Program-made: the position numbers and the translations under genes | Source: Anolis sagrei | Taxonomy: Eukaryota > Chordata > Lepidosauria > Squamata > Anolidae | Length of the DNA: 64,000 nt | Direction of reading: 5' to 3' | NCBI RefSeq assembly: GCF_037176765.1 | Contig: NC_090028.1 | Span: forward strand, 21,029,234 to 21,093,233 | The notes under the pieces: generated by a model | What the model saw: the letters and a program-made list of their open reading frames with translations, nothing else | Database searches by the model: none | Told to the model about the DNA's origin: nothing | Part shown: positions 39,356 through 51,706 of the stretch, one piece after another | Position numbering within the stretch: position 1 is the first letter of the stretch | Layout: each line of letters starts with the position of its first letter

Positions 39356-39940
39356 ATGGGTGCCAGAAGGGGGAAAAGGAGTACTCGTGAGCAGGAGTCA
39401 GATGAGGAACAGCAAAGGAAAAGGATCTGGGATATACTTATGGCACCTACTGATGAAGACTCATTCGAAGGGTTTTCTGGGGATGAAGGATCAATGAGTG
39501 AGGAGGAGGAAGGAGATACACTGGATGGGAATAGGGGAACAAAGAGGGTTACTCGGGAGCAGGAATCGGATGAGGAGCATGAGAGGAAGAGGATCCGGGA
39601 TATGCTTACTGCTTCCACAGATGATGAACCATTTATGGGTTTCTCTGGGAGCGATGGGTCTGGGAGTGATGAGGATGGGAATGACACATTGGACTGGACT
39701 AAGGTGAAAGACGTACAAGATATATGTGCAGAGCCAATGTCTAGTGACACATTTATGGGCTTCTCTGTTAATGAGGATTGGCAAACGGGAAATACATCTG
39801 AGTCTTGGGGGGATCTAAGTCTTGACAGAAGATGGAAAAGTTGGAGGGATGGGAACAGGAGTTCACGTGTGGAGTCAAGAACAGCTGTAAGAGATAATGA
39901 CAGGGCGGAGGTCAGCTCATGTTCGGATGATGATGTGTAA
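39356..39940 (+). CDS. Acidic repeat-bearing ORF, 194 codons, unrecognised
   Basis: An open frame from ATG to TAA. Two repeat units begin TREQESDEEQQRKRIWDIL and TREQESDEEHERKRIRDML, each leading to a D/E-rich stretch with an F.GFSG motif; a third partial unit has TFMGFS. No signal peptide or membrane segment. I do not recognise a family. It lies inside an LTR-like unit and probably belongs to it; whether any protein is made is unknown. Confidence 0.5.
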   Translation: MGARRGKRSTREQESDEEQQRKRIWDILMAPTDEDSFEGFSGDEGSMSEEEEGDTLDGNRGTKRVTREQESDEEHERKRIRDMLTASTDDEPFMGFSGSDGSGSDEDGNDTLDWTKVKDVQDICAEPMSSDTFMGFSVNEDWQTGNTSESWGDLSLDRRWKSWRDGNRSSRVESRTAVRDNDRAEVSSCSDDDV

Positions 39941-40283
39941 GATAAAAGTAGGCTCTGAAATGGGAAACCTTTGCAGAAGGCAAGGTGTTGGTTACGTGTG
40001 GACTTGTTGCTGCCTGTTTTCGTGTTGGGTTTTGGTCCGGGTTCTGCAGTCTGGAGTTCGACTTGGGTTTCAACTTGGATTGACTTCTCGTGAGTGTGGC
40101 TTTCTCCCTTCCTGGATCTCGGACTGGCTTGACGCCGCCGCTGCTTGACGGACTTGGGAACGACGCTTCTTCGGATTACCTCTATGACGACTTCTGGACT
40201 TCGGCTGGCTTCGGTTTCTCTTTCGGCAGCTTCTTCCTGTTGTTAACTGTTTGTGTGCACGCGCTGTTTGTTTGCCACTAAGT

Positions 40284-40540
40284 TGTTGTTGTTGTTCAGT
40301 CATCTCCGACTCTTCATGACCTCATGGACCAGCCCACGCCAGAGCTCCCTGTCGGCTGTCACCACCCCCAGCTCCTTCAAGGTCAGTCCAGTCACTTCAA
40401 GGATGCCATCCATCCATCTTGCCCTTGGTCGGCCCCTCTTCCTTTTGCCTTCCACTTTCCCCAGCATAATTGTCTTCTCTAGGCTTTGCTGTCTCCTCAT
40501 GATGTGGCCAAAGTACTTCAACTTTGTCTCTAGTATCCTT
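40284..40540 (-). mobile_element. Bov-B LINE 3' end with target duplication
   Basis: (TTG)n, cagtcatctccgactcttca; minus strand codes [40 protein letters not shown]. Flanked by CCACTAAGT and CCGCTAAGT. Confidence 0.9.
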
Positions 40541-40769
40541 CCGCTAAGTACTGTAAGTGCCGCTAAGTACTGCAGTTTAATCCGGTTCTTTTTTCTGGTT
40601 AATCCGAATTATATTCTGTTTGCTTTTTGAACCAAGTTTGGTTAGTTTTTTGCGTTTTAGCCAGAGGCACTGAGGTTTAAGTCTCTATGAGCTGCTGTTC
40701 TTTGTTGCAATAAACTTTACTTTGGGACTTATACTGTGTGTGGCCCTTTAAGGTGCCTGTGTCTCGACA

Positions 40770-41580
40770 TGAGCTGCATGATTGAAAAAACCTCCTTAAA
40801 GAACTAACAGTGACATACAGACAACTCCTAAAAGCATTATCTTTCCCTATCAGGTTGGAACAACTGTGTGTTTGCCTATGACATTGGAGGTCTTGGAATA
40901 AAGTCTCAAAGAGTGCAACCCAGAATCTGCAGAAGGCAAGCGCCTCCCGCTCTCCTTAACCTCCTAGTGCTTGTTATAGTTACAGCTTTGCAGAGAACAG
41001 TGGATAGATGATAGCAATTAAATTATTTTCTCCATCTCTCAATGTGTTCCCAAACAGTTAAAAAAATAAAATTGGAGGGAAATTCAAAATTCTGAGATAT
41101 CTGAAATGGTACAGTTAAAAGGGGGGAAATTGAACCTATAGGCAGACATGGAAGTTTGGCCATTTAAAAAAAAGAGAATCCAATCTTTTGATTTCTGAAT
41201 TACCAACAGACTCACTTCCCATATCGAAGCTAAAACGGAAGACCTAAAAACATGCCATGAGTCAGTTCCCTTCTTCCTCTCCCATTTCTTGATAAGTGTG
41301 GTTTGCTACAATTTATTCTGCTGCAATGCCTGTACTAGAAAATCTATATATGAAATAAATCTCAAAACTGATCTGAAACCAGTTTGAAATTGTTTGCAGG
41401 TAAGAGTTTTGTCATCCTTGGCAAAAATTATTTAGAGGAAATTTGGAAATGCATAAACCCATTGCTAGACAAAAGGAGAGCGGGAAGCTCATGACACATT
41501 TGTGATCTGGTTTGCAGAAGCAGTGCACCGCATGCTCAAGACGCCTCTGTTTTGTCAGGGGACACTAGGCCGAGGCAGCC
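40770..41580. other. Intergenic/ELMO3 3' side, nothing recognised beyond poly(A) signal
   Basis: Non-repetitive as far as I can see; contains the probable ELMO3 3' UTR next to 41581. Confidence 0.45.
41312..41317 (-). terminator. ELMO3: Candidate ELMO3 polyadenylation signal
   Basis: tttatt on the plus strand is AATAAA on the minus strand, about 265 bp past the ELMO3 stop. It is the first canonical hexamer I saw downstream. Confidence 0.5.
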
Positions 41581-41581
41581 C

Positions 41582-41794
41582 TTACTGTTCTATATGGGTG
41601 AAATCATAACAGAAGTTTAAGTTGCTGGGGGGCTTTGGGATGACAGGCGGGGCATCCGGGATGGGGATGTTCTCCAGATCCAGCAGCCGCAACTTGAGCT
41701 CCATTGACAGCAAGATGTCCAGGTCGCTCTGTGTCCGCTCACTCCCCATGTCTTGGCCCAGCAGCACATTCAAGCCGTCAGTCCACAAGCAGAA
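41582..41794 (-). CDS. ELMO3: ELMO3 last coding exon with stop
   Basis: Acceptor ttcttcag, then [20 protein letters not shown] ... [36 protein letters not shown] and TAA (41584-41582). Holds the PH-trailing helix and the PxxP tail that binds DOCK SH3 domains in the family. Confidence 0.96.
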   Translation of the reverse strand, partial: FCLWTDGLNVLLGQDMGSERTQSDLDILLSMELKLRLLDLENIPIPDAPPVIPKPPSNLNFCYDFTHIEQ

Positions 41795-44700
41795 CTGAAG
41801 AACAAGAAGAAAATGAATATGGTCTTGTCAATAATTCACAAGAACATGTAATCTATATATATATAAATGCTCTGTGCATAATGAGTACCTTAAAAAGGAA
41901 ATCACACCAAATTTGGCAACAAAACGTCTCACAACACAAGGAGTGACCATCACTCAAAAAAATATGATTTTGTCATTTGGGAGTTATAGTTGCTGGGATT
42001 TATAATTCACCTACAATCAAAGAGCATTCTGATCTCCATCAACGATGGAACTGAACCAAACTTGGCACACAGAACTCCCATGACCAACAGAAAATACTGG
42101 AAGGGTTTGGTGGGAAGTTGAGTTTGAAAGTTGTAGTTCACCTAAATCCAGAGAGCACTGTGGACTCAAACAATGATGGATCTGGACAAAACTTGGCACG
42201 GATATTCCATATGCCCAAATATGAACACAGATGGGGTTTGGGGGAAATAGACATTGGCATTTGGGAGTTGTAGTTACTGGGATTTATAGTTCACCTACAA
42301 TCAAAGACCATTCTGAATGAACCCCACGAATGACAGAACTGGGGTAAACTTCCCATACAGAACCCCCATGACCAACAGAAAATACTTAAGGCCATCCAGT
42401 CCAACTCCCTTCACCAGGGCAAGAAAAACTTAAAGCCCTCCTGCCAGAGAGCCATCCAGCCATAGATATTAGGGCTGGGCAACCACGGAAAAATTTGTTT
42501 CTAAACTCGATTCGTTTTTTGGGGTTTTTGCGTTTTGATATTTAAATGAATTCCGAAATTTTTCTTTAAAAAAGTTCGATATTTACGAAATTTCGTAAAA
42601 TTACGAACCAATACGAAATGAATACGAAACGAATACGAATCGATTCGTTAATGGCGGACGCGACCGCACAATACACTAAAAAACCTCCAAATGGGACAGG
42701 GGGAACTTCTGAAGCTTCCCTCTCCCTCTGTTGTTGACTGTTGGTGTGATATTTATAATTTTTTTCACTAACAACAGCTATAAAACTTGCCCCAGACATG
42801 CGGAAATAATAACGAAACAATTTTGAAACGATTTCGAAACAAATACGAAACGAATACGAAGCAATAACGAAACGAATTGAAAAATTCGTTTCATTTTTTA
42901 GATGCTCCTGAATGGTTCGTTATCGCTTCGTAACAAAAAAAAAATAACGAATTTTTAACGAATTACGAAATTACAAAACGAAACCGCCCAGCCCTAATAG
43001 ATATAGATAGATATATATGATTCACACACACAGAGATAAAGTATTATAGATTTGAAAGGGACAATCTCTACGTCAACACTGTCAAAGAAACATCAAGAAA
43101 TACTGTTTACCCACATACATTACATATATTGTAATGTAATATATTGTAATGTACCCACATACATTTCATATATTAGAAACCAGCACTTTCTAATTACTTT
43201 ATTTTCCATATCACCAGACTAGTCCACAGCAACGCGTGGCAGGGGACCGCTAGTACTATATAATATATTATATCACAACATTATTAATATTATATATAAT
43301 AATATAATAATAAATAAAATAAAATTTCCTCCTCAGGTTAAGCGGCTGAAGGGGAAAAGGAAGGCACCTGAGGCTGTTAGGAATGGTGGGAGTTGAAGTC
43401 CAAATTACCTGGAGGGCCCAATTTTGCCCAGGCCTGGGCTAGCCACTGCTCTTACTCCTCTCTGTCTCAACTTTGGTGTTACCAAGCATGGCCATATTTT
43501 TTCCAATTAAAAAAGTCCTCCATGTGCTCCAGAAAGAAAAGTTCCAAGGCAGCTACTCACCTCATACCTGGTGGGAGCAATGAAATTCAGATACTCCCCA
43601 ACATCATAGCTTATGGAAAAGGCAAGGTCCAGGAGATCCTGGAGGGAAGGGAAGAAAGATATGTGGGAAAGGATAGCATATGTACATTAGCAAGTGGCAT
43701 TGACAGGCACAAGATGTAGCGGTGGCTGCTAACTTCAACAGGATATTATTTATTATTTATTTATTTGGGGTTCTTATACCCCGCCCTTCTCACCCCGGAG
43801 GGGGACTCAGGGCGGCTTACAAAAGCAAAGGCACAATTCGATGCCTGCATCATAAAACAATCATACACAAAATACACAAAATTACATCAGAACACAGTTA
43901 ACAAAAATTCATACATTATTAACATAAAATCAATAAAATCAATAAAAACCAATACAAACCCAATTTCTCCTTTTACCTGGTCAGCGTTCGCTAACTCATA
44001 GATCTAGTTTTATGTTCCACTTCATCAATCCTGCTGGTCTTACTCGCCTGATGGTCTGATTTAATTGCCGGAGTGCCCAAAGGCCTGGTCCCATAACCAC
44101 GTCTTCACCCTCCTCCTGAATGCGAGGAGGGATGGTGCTGCCCTGATTTCCCCCAGGAGTGAGTTCCACAGGTGTGGAGCCACCACTGAGAAAGCCCTGC
44201 TCCTCGTTCCCACCAACCTCACTTGTGAGAGTGGTGGGGTCGAGAGCAGGGCCTCCCCAGATGATCTCAGAGTTCGGGGTGGGACGTAGAGGGAGATACG
44301 TTCGGACAGATACACTGGACCGGAACCGTATAGGGTTTTGTAGGTCAAAACCAGCACCTTGAATTGTGCTCGGAACTGAATCGGCAGCCAGTGGAGCTGG
44401 CACAGCAGGGGGGTGGTATGCTCCCTGTATGTCGCTCCGGTGAACAGTCTGGCTGCCGCTCGCTGGACTAATTGAAGTTTCCGAACAGTCTTCAAGGGCA
44501 ACCCCACGTAGAGCGCGTTGCAGTAGTCTATTCGGGATGTGACAAGAGCGTGGACCACCGTGGCCAGATCAGACTTCCCGAGGTACGGGCGCAACTGGTG
44601 CACAAGTTTTAATTGCGCAAAAGCTCTCCTGGCCACCGCTGAGACCTGGGGTTCCAGTCTCAGCGATGAGTCCAGGATCACTCCCAATTAGACAAACCCA

Positions 44701-47700
44701 TGGAGGATAAAGTTACAATTTTGTACTAGCCATGATGACTATTGCAATGTAGCAGTTGCTATATCAGACTTGGGGGAGTGCACCTATATAGAATTAATTT
44801 TGACACCATTTTAACTAGCTGGGAAATGCGAGTTTGGAGCATGAGGGAGGATAGGGTTGGGCTGGAGAGAACAGAGCCTGACCTTGTTCTGCTTCCCGGA
44901 GCTCTTCTCCTTTGTGTGTGGACATTCCCGGCCAACGAGCAGCGCTTTCATGTCTGTCACAGGAACTACGGACAAAGAAGTGCCTATATTATTAATACTC
45001 TTCTGAGAAACAAATACAGAACTGGCATATATGCTTCTTCCTGCACTAAATCCTAAAAAAGGAACCCAAAGAAACCTAGGCTGGTTTCACAAGGAGACAA
45101 AAGGGTCTGACTGATTTTATTTCTGCCTCGAGCCTCCACAAATAGCTGAAACAGGATGTGTGCTTGTCAGAGAATATATGTGGAGCTTGTTTCCAAAAGG
45201 TGCCAAAGCCACATGAATACATTTTACAAGAATTGAGGAAATGCATCCTTTTGCTATAAAATGCAATTTTCCAAGCCCCGTACCAAAGTGATGTTGTTAA
45301 GAGCAGGACATGTGCCACTGGTCCCCAACATGGGGCATGAACCCACAACCCTGAGATTAAGGGTGCTGCAGCAGCTATGGTCCATTTAGTTCAAGAAGGT
45401 GGCAAATTTTCTTTGGGACAAGAGTTACTAGTCAAAGTCCCTTATTCGGTTCACCAATAATGAGATACATTTCGACACTTTTGGGAAGTACTCATAATTT
45501 CTAATTATAATTTATTCACACCAACCTGAACAAGCACTATTTGCTCTACATACAGTCTTTACTAACTGAATAAAGATTTTAATTAAAACCTTCCAGATTT
45601 AAGAAATTATCATTTTAACCCCCTTTGCAGATTCTCTTTCCATTCCTACATTGATGTATCTCCCTTCTTTTGGCTTTTTTCTTGCAATTGGAACCCCAGA
45701 GGATAAAAGCAATCTTGACAATTGTTCCAGAAGTGGTAAAGCTAACAAGACCGGCTCTGTCATAAGGCAGAACAATATTTTAAAATTAATACTGCGATGA
45801 TTCGCGAAGATGCCACTAATTTGTGATGAGGCCACCAATTTGTAAACGTTTGTAAAGGAGCCACCACTCTGTAAGTGCTTATTAAATTGATAGCATATTA
45901 TTTAACAATAATATTGATTTGGTCTTTCTTCTATGTAGTGTGACTTAACTTGGAAAGGAATTGTATCAGAGACAAGGCTTTAGGAAAAACAGTAACAAAT
46001 TTATTGAAATGTAGAAGGAGCATGATGGTTTCAATGTAACTTAACTCTTACAGGCACAAATCTTCAAAGGTTACATTTATAACATTCCTTAAACAACTCT
46101 GGGAAGGACTCTTCCTTCCACTAAACAGGTTTCAAACTTATTTGTCTTTAAACTGTGTTTCTTTCCTTAATAGGTTACTTCAGTTACAAACTTATTCTTC
46201 CTTTGTGATGTTTCTGTTGCAATAGAGATCCTCACTGGGTTTCTCTCACCCTTTCTCCCATACACTAACTATTAATATAATTAAGTCAACTCGACTTATT
46301 TAAACTACTCAGGCTAAAAGCCAAAACCTTCCTGATTCTCTCTACTATAGAATCAGCCTTTACCTGTAGTTTTTAAACTACAGATTACTTTCCTGGTTCT
46401 CACTACTCAACAGAACCAGCCACTCCTACAGTTCACAGACTGTAGACTGACTATTTTAAAATGGCTGCCCTGCCAAGTGGCAGTTGGCTCCGCCCTGTTT
46501 CCATGGTAACCCAGCTCAACATGAGCTGAGCTGGCTACCATCCCCCTTAGTCATGCAACTTTAAATACTTACCCTTTAAAACATCTATCTATAATTATAC
46601 ATAACTGCAAGTTAAAAATTTACACTTCACCACAAATACCAATAATGTTAAATTCTGTTTTAATGTTTGTATATTTTGGATTTTAAATTGTATTGAAATG
46701 TTTTTAAAGGAAGTCGCTTGGTGTCTCCTTTTTGGAGAGAAAACGTGGCATATAAATAAACATAATAATATTGGTAATAATAACAACAACAATATGGCTG
46801 CATGAGGCAGTGAGTTTGGGATGTAATGATAGGGCAGAAATTTCTTAGTTACTTAATCTGTTATTACGATATTTTTAAATTTCAAGATGAAAAGAGGACT
46901 CTAACAACTGTAAATTCACTTGGGAACATCTTCTATGGCTCCACTTCCTGAAAACACAAGGGATGGGGTCATGTACCTTTCTCAGGCAGGTTCTCAATGG
47001 GCACGCTTTCTATGCCTTCTTCGACATCTCCATAATGCAGAAATTTGTGGTTAGGTGAAAGGCGGCAGTACCAGAGCTTATCTGCCAAAGCAAAACAAGA
47101 CCACCGTCATAAAGGTTATGGACACAACAGCTTCTCTAACGGGAAATCCAAACTGCATTCCTTGCCTGCATCTTGTACGGCTGACTTTATAAAACTTTCA
47201 TCAGATTCTGCACTCCAAGAACAAAGTGTGAGGAGCAAGTTCTTGAATGCATTCAAAGAAACTTGCTAAGTCTTCACACTTGTTATTACAACCAGAACTC
47301 AACACAGAGCAGAGTATCATGTGAGTACCCTCCTAATTTGTAAAACACTTTAATATTTTTACAAAATAATCATTTTTAACATAGTAATTTTCAAACACTC
47401 ATAGCCACATTTCGTTCCTTTGATTTAGATACCACTGAGCCAAAAACCTGTATCTCCCAAGGAGAACAAATTCTCAAGTGTATAACTTTGTAAGTAACTT
47501 AAATGTGTGTTTAATGGATATGTTCAACAAATATTGTTGTAATAACAAGTGTGAAGACTTAGCAAGTTTCTTTGAATGCATTCTAGTATAAGATATTTAA
47601 TATGTATGTAACTGTAGCAAAATATTGATTTATACATTAATTTCAGTCCACCAGAAGAAGGCCTGAAGTAAGGCTGAAACCGGTCGTGGGCGACTGATTT

Positions 47701-50700
47701 ATAAGCTACTCAACATAAGAAGATATGACATTGATATTATTCTAAAGAGACTGTACCAAAATTTATATAATATTGCAAGGAGGTGATTCAGAGAGGGGAG
47801 AAAGCACATGTGCTGTCGTGTGACAGGAGAGTAGAAGGAGGTTTATTGTTTATTTCTCTGAATTCTGCCACCAACTGGTATAGTGGAGGCCAATTGTTAT
47901 ATGTAATCTATGGTAACTGCCACCAACGTGAGATATGAGGTATTACTGTGAGATATGGCAATACAGACGCAGAATGGATGGAAATTAGACTGTCTTCAAC
48001 GAAAGATAACTGGTTTATTGAGTACAAAGCGTTGTAACTTATTTTATAGAACTTTGAATAATACTTGGTTAGTTAAACATTTCACTCTTCCAGGTTACAC
48101 AGTATCTTACTGAGGTGAAGCTCTTGTTACTAAACAATGTTTCAGTACAGGAATATCTTCCCTATTTGATCTTTCCTTGATCAAATAAATTAACAAGCTT
48201 ATCCTTTAGCCTTTCCCTTGGCTAAAGAAAACTGGCTATGTTTCTCCTTTCAACCTTCTTAGACTGAGAAACCTCCAGTAGCTATTCAGGCTTCCCCAAG
48301 GCCACAATTCTTTGCTTCACACTTCAATCTTCCACTCTACTCTTCACTTCCACTCTTTTACTCCTCTCAGATACAAAATCAACTTCTAACTGACTCTCCA
48401 ACTGTCTGTTTTCAAAACTCTCTCAACTTGGCTCCTCCCACTCCTCCTTTTGCCAGCTTGCCTTGGTCTCCATGGTAACGCTGACTGAGGATCTCTGAAA
48501 TAGGCTGCTCCAGTGTTACTGTAGCTAACCCAAACACATATATATACAGTTTAAAACATGCAAAGTATTAATAACTTCTGCACAAATATTGTTTGACATC
48601 ACTGTAAAGTTGAACAGTACAACATGTCTATATAACTGCTTGCTGAATTCTATTATTGTTTACTTTACGTATAAGTGGTATTTTTTGTTGTAGGAATGTA
48701 AATACTGCCACAAAGGCTGCAACGTACCCTGTCTGCGCCGGCTGCTAATCTTGCGGAACAGCGTCCCTTCGCAGAGGTGCAGGAGCCTCTGCTGTTGGAT
48801 TAGCTTGAGGAGCTCGGGTTTCAGCCGCTCTCTGAGTTCCCTAGGTCAAAAACACAATAGAAAAAAAAGAGACAGTATGTTGTATAGTGGTGTGAACTAG
48901 TTAAGAGTGTTGGGCTACACTGCAAATTGAAGCCCATAAAACTGAGTGATCTTTGGCCACTGACCCGCTTCACAGGGTTTTTGCGTTGACAAAGAGGAGA
49001 GGATGAAAACCATGTATGCTGCCTTGAGCTCACTGGATAAAATGCAGGATACAAAAGTGACTAATACATAGATAAAAATGGGGGAAGGTGAACCCACCGT
49101 AAGGAATGGATTCTCCTCTGTTTCATCCTGTTACAATAATGTGCTGGAATTTCCCTTTTCCTGCCTTACCATCACTGTATAGAAAAAACTCAAAGTGACA
49201 TATAGAATAACCCAGGTATTGGCAAACTTCAGCCCTCTAGGTATTTTGGACTTTAGCTCCCACAATTCCTAACATCCTACCAACTGTTGGGAATTGTGGG
49301 AGTCAAAGTCCAAAATACCTGGAGGGCCAAAGGTTGCTCATGCCTGTTAACCCATAGCATAACACTTTGGAGCCAAGGCTACGCTTTCAAGGAGGCAAAA
49401 TGGGCACCATTGACAAACCAGGTAAATTTAAGTAATTAATGTATACAGTAAGTGCAGTTTTGTGTAAAAAATGAAGGATGTTAAGACTTTGACCAACATC
49501 TTAAGAGTTGTTTATAAGATGTTGTAAATACTGTACAAATATTAAATGTGTTTCCCTTTATTTTTAGATTAGCCCTTGTGATAAAGGCTGAAATGTGTTG
49601 GAATTTTTAAATAATAAAAGGTTTTGACCAAAAAAAGGGACTTTGACCAGACATTTTTTAAAAACTATAAAATCCAATTGGACACAAACCTCTAGTAATT
49701 AGGACCTGTTCCAAATGGTTTTGGATTTTCTATAGTTGAGGGAAAGACTCACACAGCAAAGTTACCAAAATGTGTCAATTTAGGCCAATCTATATAAATA
49801 AAAATGTAATGTTCGTTTGTGGTATTAATAGAACTCAAAAACCACTGGGGCAATTGGCACCAAATTTGGACACGATACACCTAACAACCCAATGTATGTT
49901 CTTCACTAAAAAAAATTGATTTTGTCATTTGGGAGTTGTAGTTGCTGGGATTTGTAATTCACCTACAATCAAAGAGCATTCTGAACCCCACCAACGATGG
50001 AATTGAACCAAACTTGGCACACAGTTCTCCCATGACCAACAGAAAATACTGAAAGGGTGTGGTGGGCAGTATTCTTTGGTTTTGGAGTTGTAGTTCACCT
50101 ACATCCAGAGAGCACTGTGGACTCCAAAAATGATGGATCTGGACCAAACTCTACATGAATACTCAATATGCCCAAATGTGAACACTGGTGGAGTTTGGGG
50201 AAAATAGAATCTTGACATTTGGGAGTTGTAGTTCCTGGGATTTGTAGTTCACCTGCAATCACAGAGCATTCTGAACCCGACCAACAATAGAATTGGGCCA
50301 AACCTCCCACACACAACCCCCCTGTGGGCCACAGCAACGCATGGCAGGGGACGGCTAGTCAAATAATAAACTCATAGAGCTGGAAGAGGATTTTGGCATT
50401 TGCTCCAACTATACCATTAATATTTTAATTTTTTGTTGTTGTCAGGAGTGACTTGAGGGATTTATTTTCTGCTCTGATTTATAAACAGACATTAATGTAT
50501 ATTTTCATTTAAAATATTACATAAATATCTTCACTGAAAGAATTCTAGAGGGGTACACAAGTGTGGACAGATCTCCACAAACATACTGGGATTTATAGTT
50601 CACCTACAATCAAAGAGCATTCTGAACCCCACTAACGACAGAATTGGGGCAAACTTCGTCAAAAACCACTGGACGAATTGACACCCACTTTCTGGTCCCG

Positions 50701-51667
50701 TACCTGCAGTGAATGCCTGAATAGAGTAAACACTCACTGCACAAGAGTTCAGCATTTGCTCTTGTCACACATGTATTCACAAAACTGCAAGTCTCCTTCC
50801 TTACTCACAGGACTGGCGCTGCAAGGATCTCCTCCTGGTGCATCCGTTCTGTCTGCCGGAGACGCAGGATCTCACTGTAATTGAGGGCATTCACTCGGCT
50901 TTTGAAGAGCTCCAGCGAAGTGGGCCTTAAAGCCAGGGTTCTGGTAATCTGTTCACGGACCACTTGCATCACCTGCAGGAGTCACAGGGTCATCCCATCA
51001 GGAGATACCAGGGTCTCCTCCTCTGCCCACACCACATGCCCCAAAGACCTTTTTTCAGCACTAATACAATCATGACTCTGGGTACAGACTCGGGAAACGG
51101 GGGTGGTATTTTTGTATAATGGTCGCACCATCCTCTTTTTGAAAAAAATAAATAAAAATGCAACCATTATGCGGTGAACTATGGTAAACACTTCTATGTC
51201 AACATGCACATTGGCAGCTTAAGCTCAGTCCTAAAACTGGTGTCAAAAGACTTGTCCCCAAAATACCAACAAAGCGTTAAGTCTGAGGTCAAGCCAATAG
51301 TCCAACCAAGAGGCAAACAATAGCAGGAAAACACAACAGAGAAGGCGAGTATCCATTCCAGGGTTATAAGCCAAATACTAGAGTCCAAAGAACAAGGTTA
51401 TATCAAGATCCATAAGCCAAAATCCGGAATTCAGGAATATAAGATAGCAAGAGTCAGAAGTTCTGTTGTAGATCAACCAGAGGCTGATGGTTTAACTGAT
51501 GATTTAGAAAGGATTGTGAGCTTTCCTGTGGCATAAAGTGATGGGCTCTCATGTCTGGAAAATATATTGTATATACTCGAATATAAGCCTAGTTTTTCAG
51601 CCCTTTTTTAGGTTGAAAAAGTCCCCCTCGGCTTATACTCGAGTCAAGGTTATTTATAATTTTACTC

Positions 51668-51706
<39 letters not shown>

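Larger units (their letters stand above)
39316..40769 (+). mobile_element. LTR-like fossil carrying an acidic ORF, with Bov-B insertion
   Basis: Starts TGTTGTAGTAGAG and ends GTGTCTCGACA, flanked by cgagc and tgagc (4 of 5). A polyadenylation-type aataaactttac lies near the right end. It looks like a single long terminal repeat rather than a whole element; family not assigned. Bov-B insertion at 40284-40540. Confidence 0.5.

Noticed and set aside
45599-45838. Candidate missing ELMO3 exon
   Set aside because: The missing PH-domain exon was found at 44883-44965 with correct phases; this frame has no ELMO similarity.
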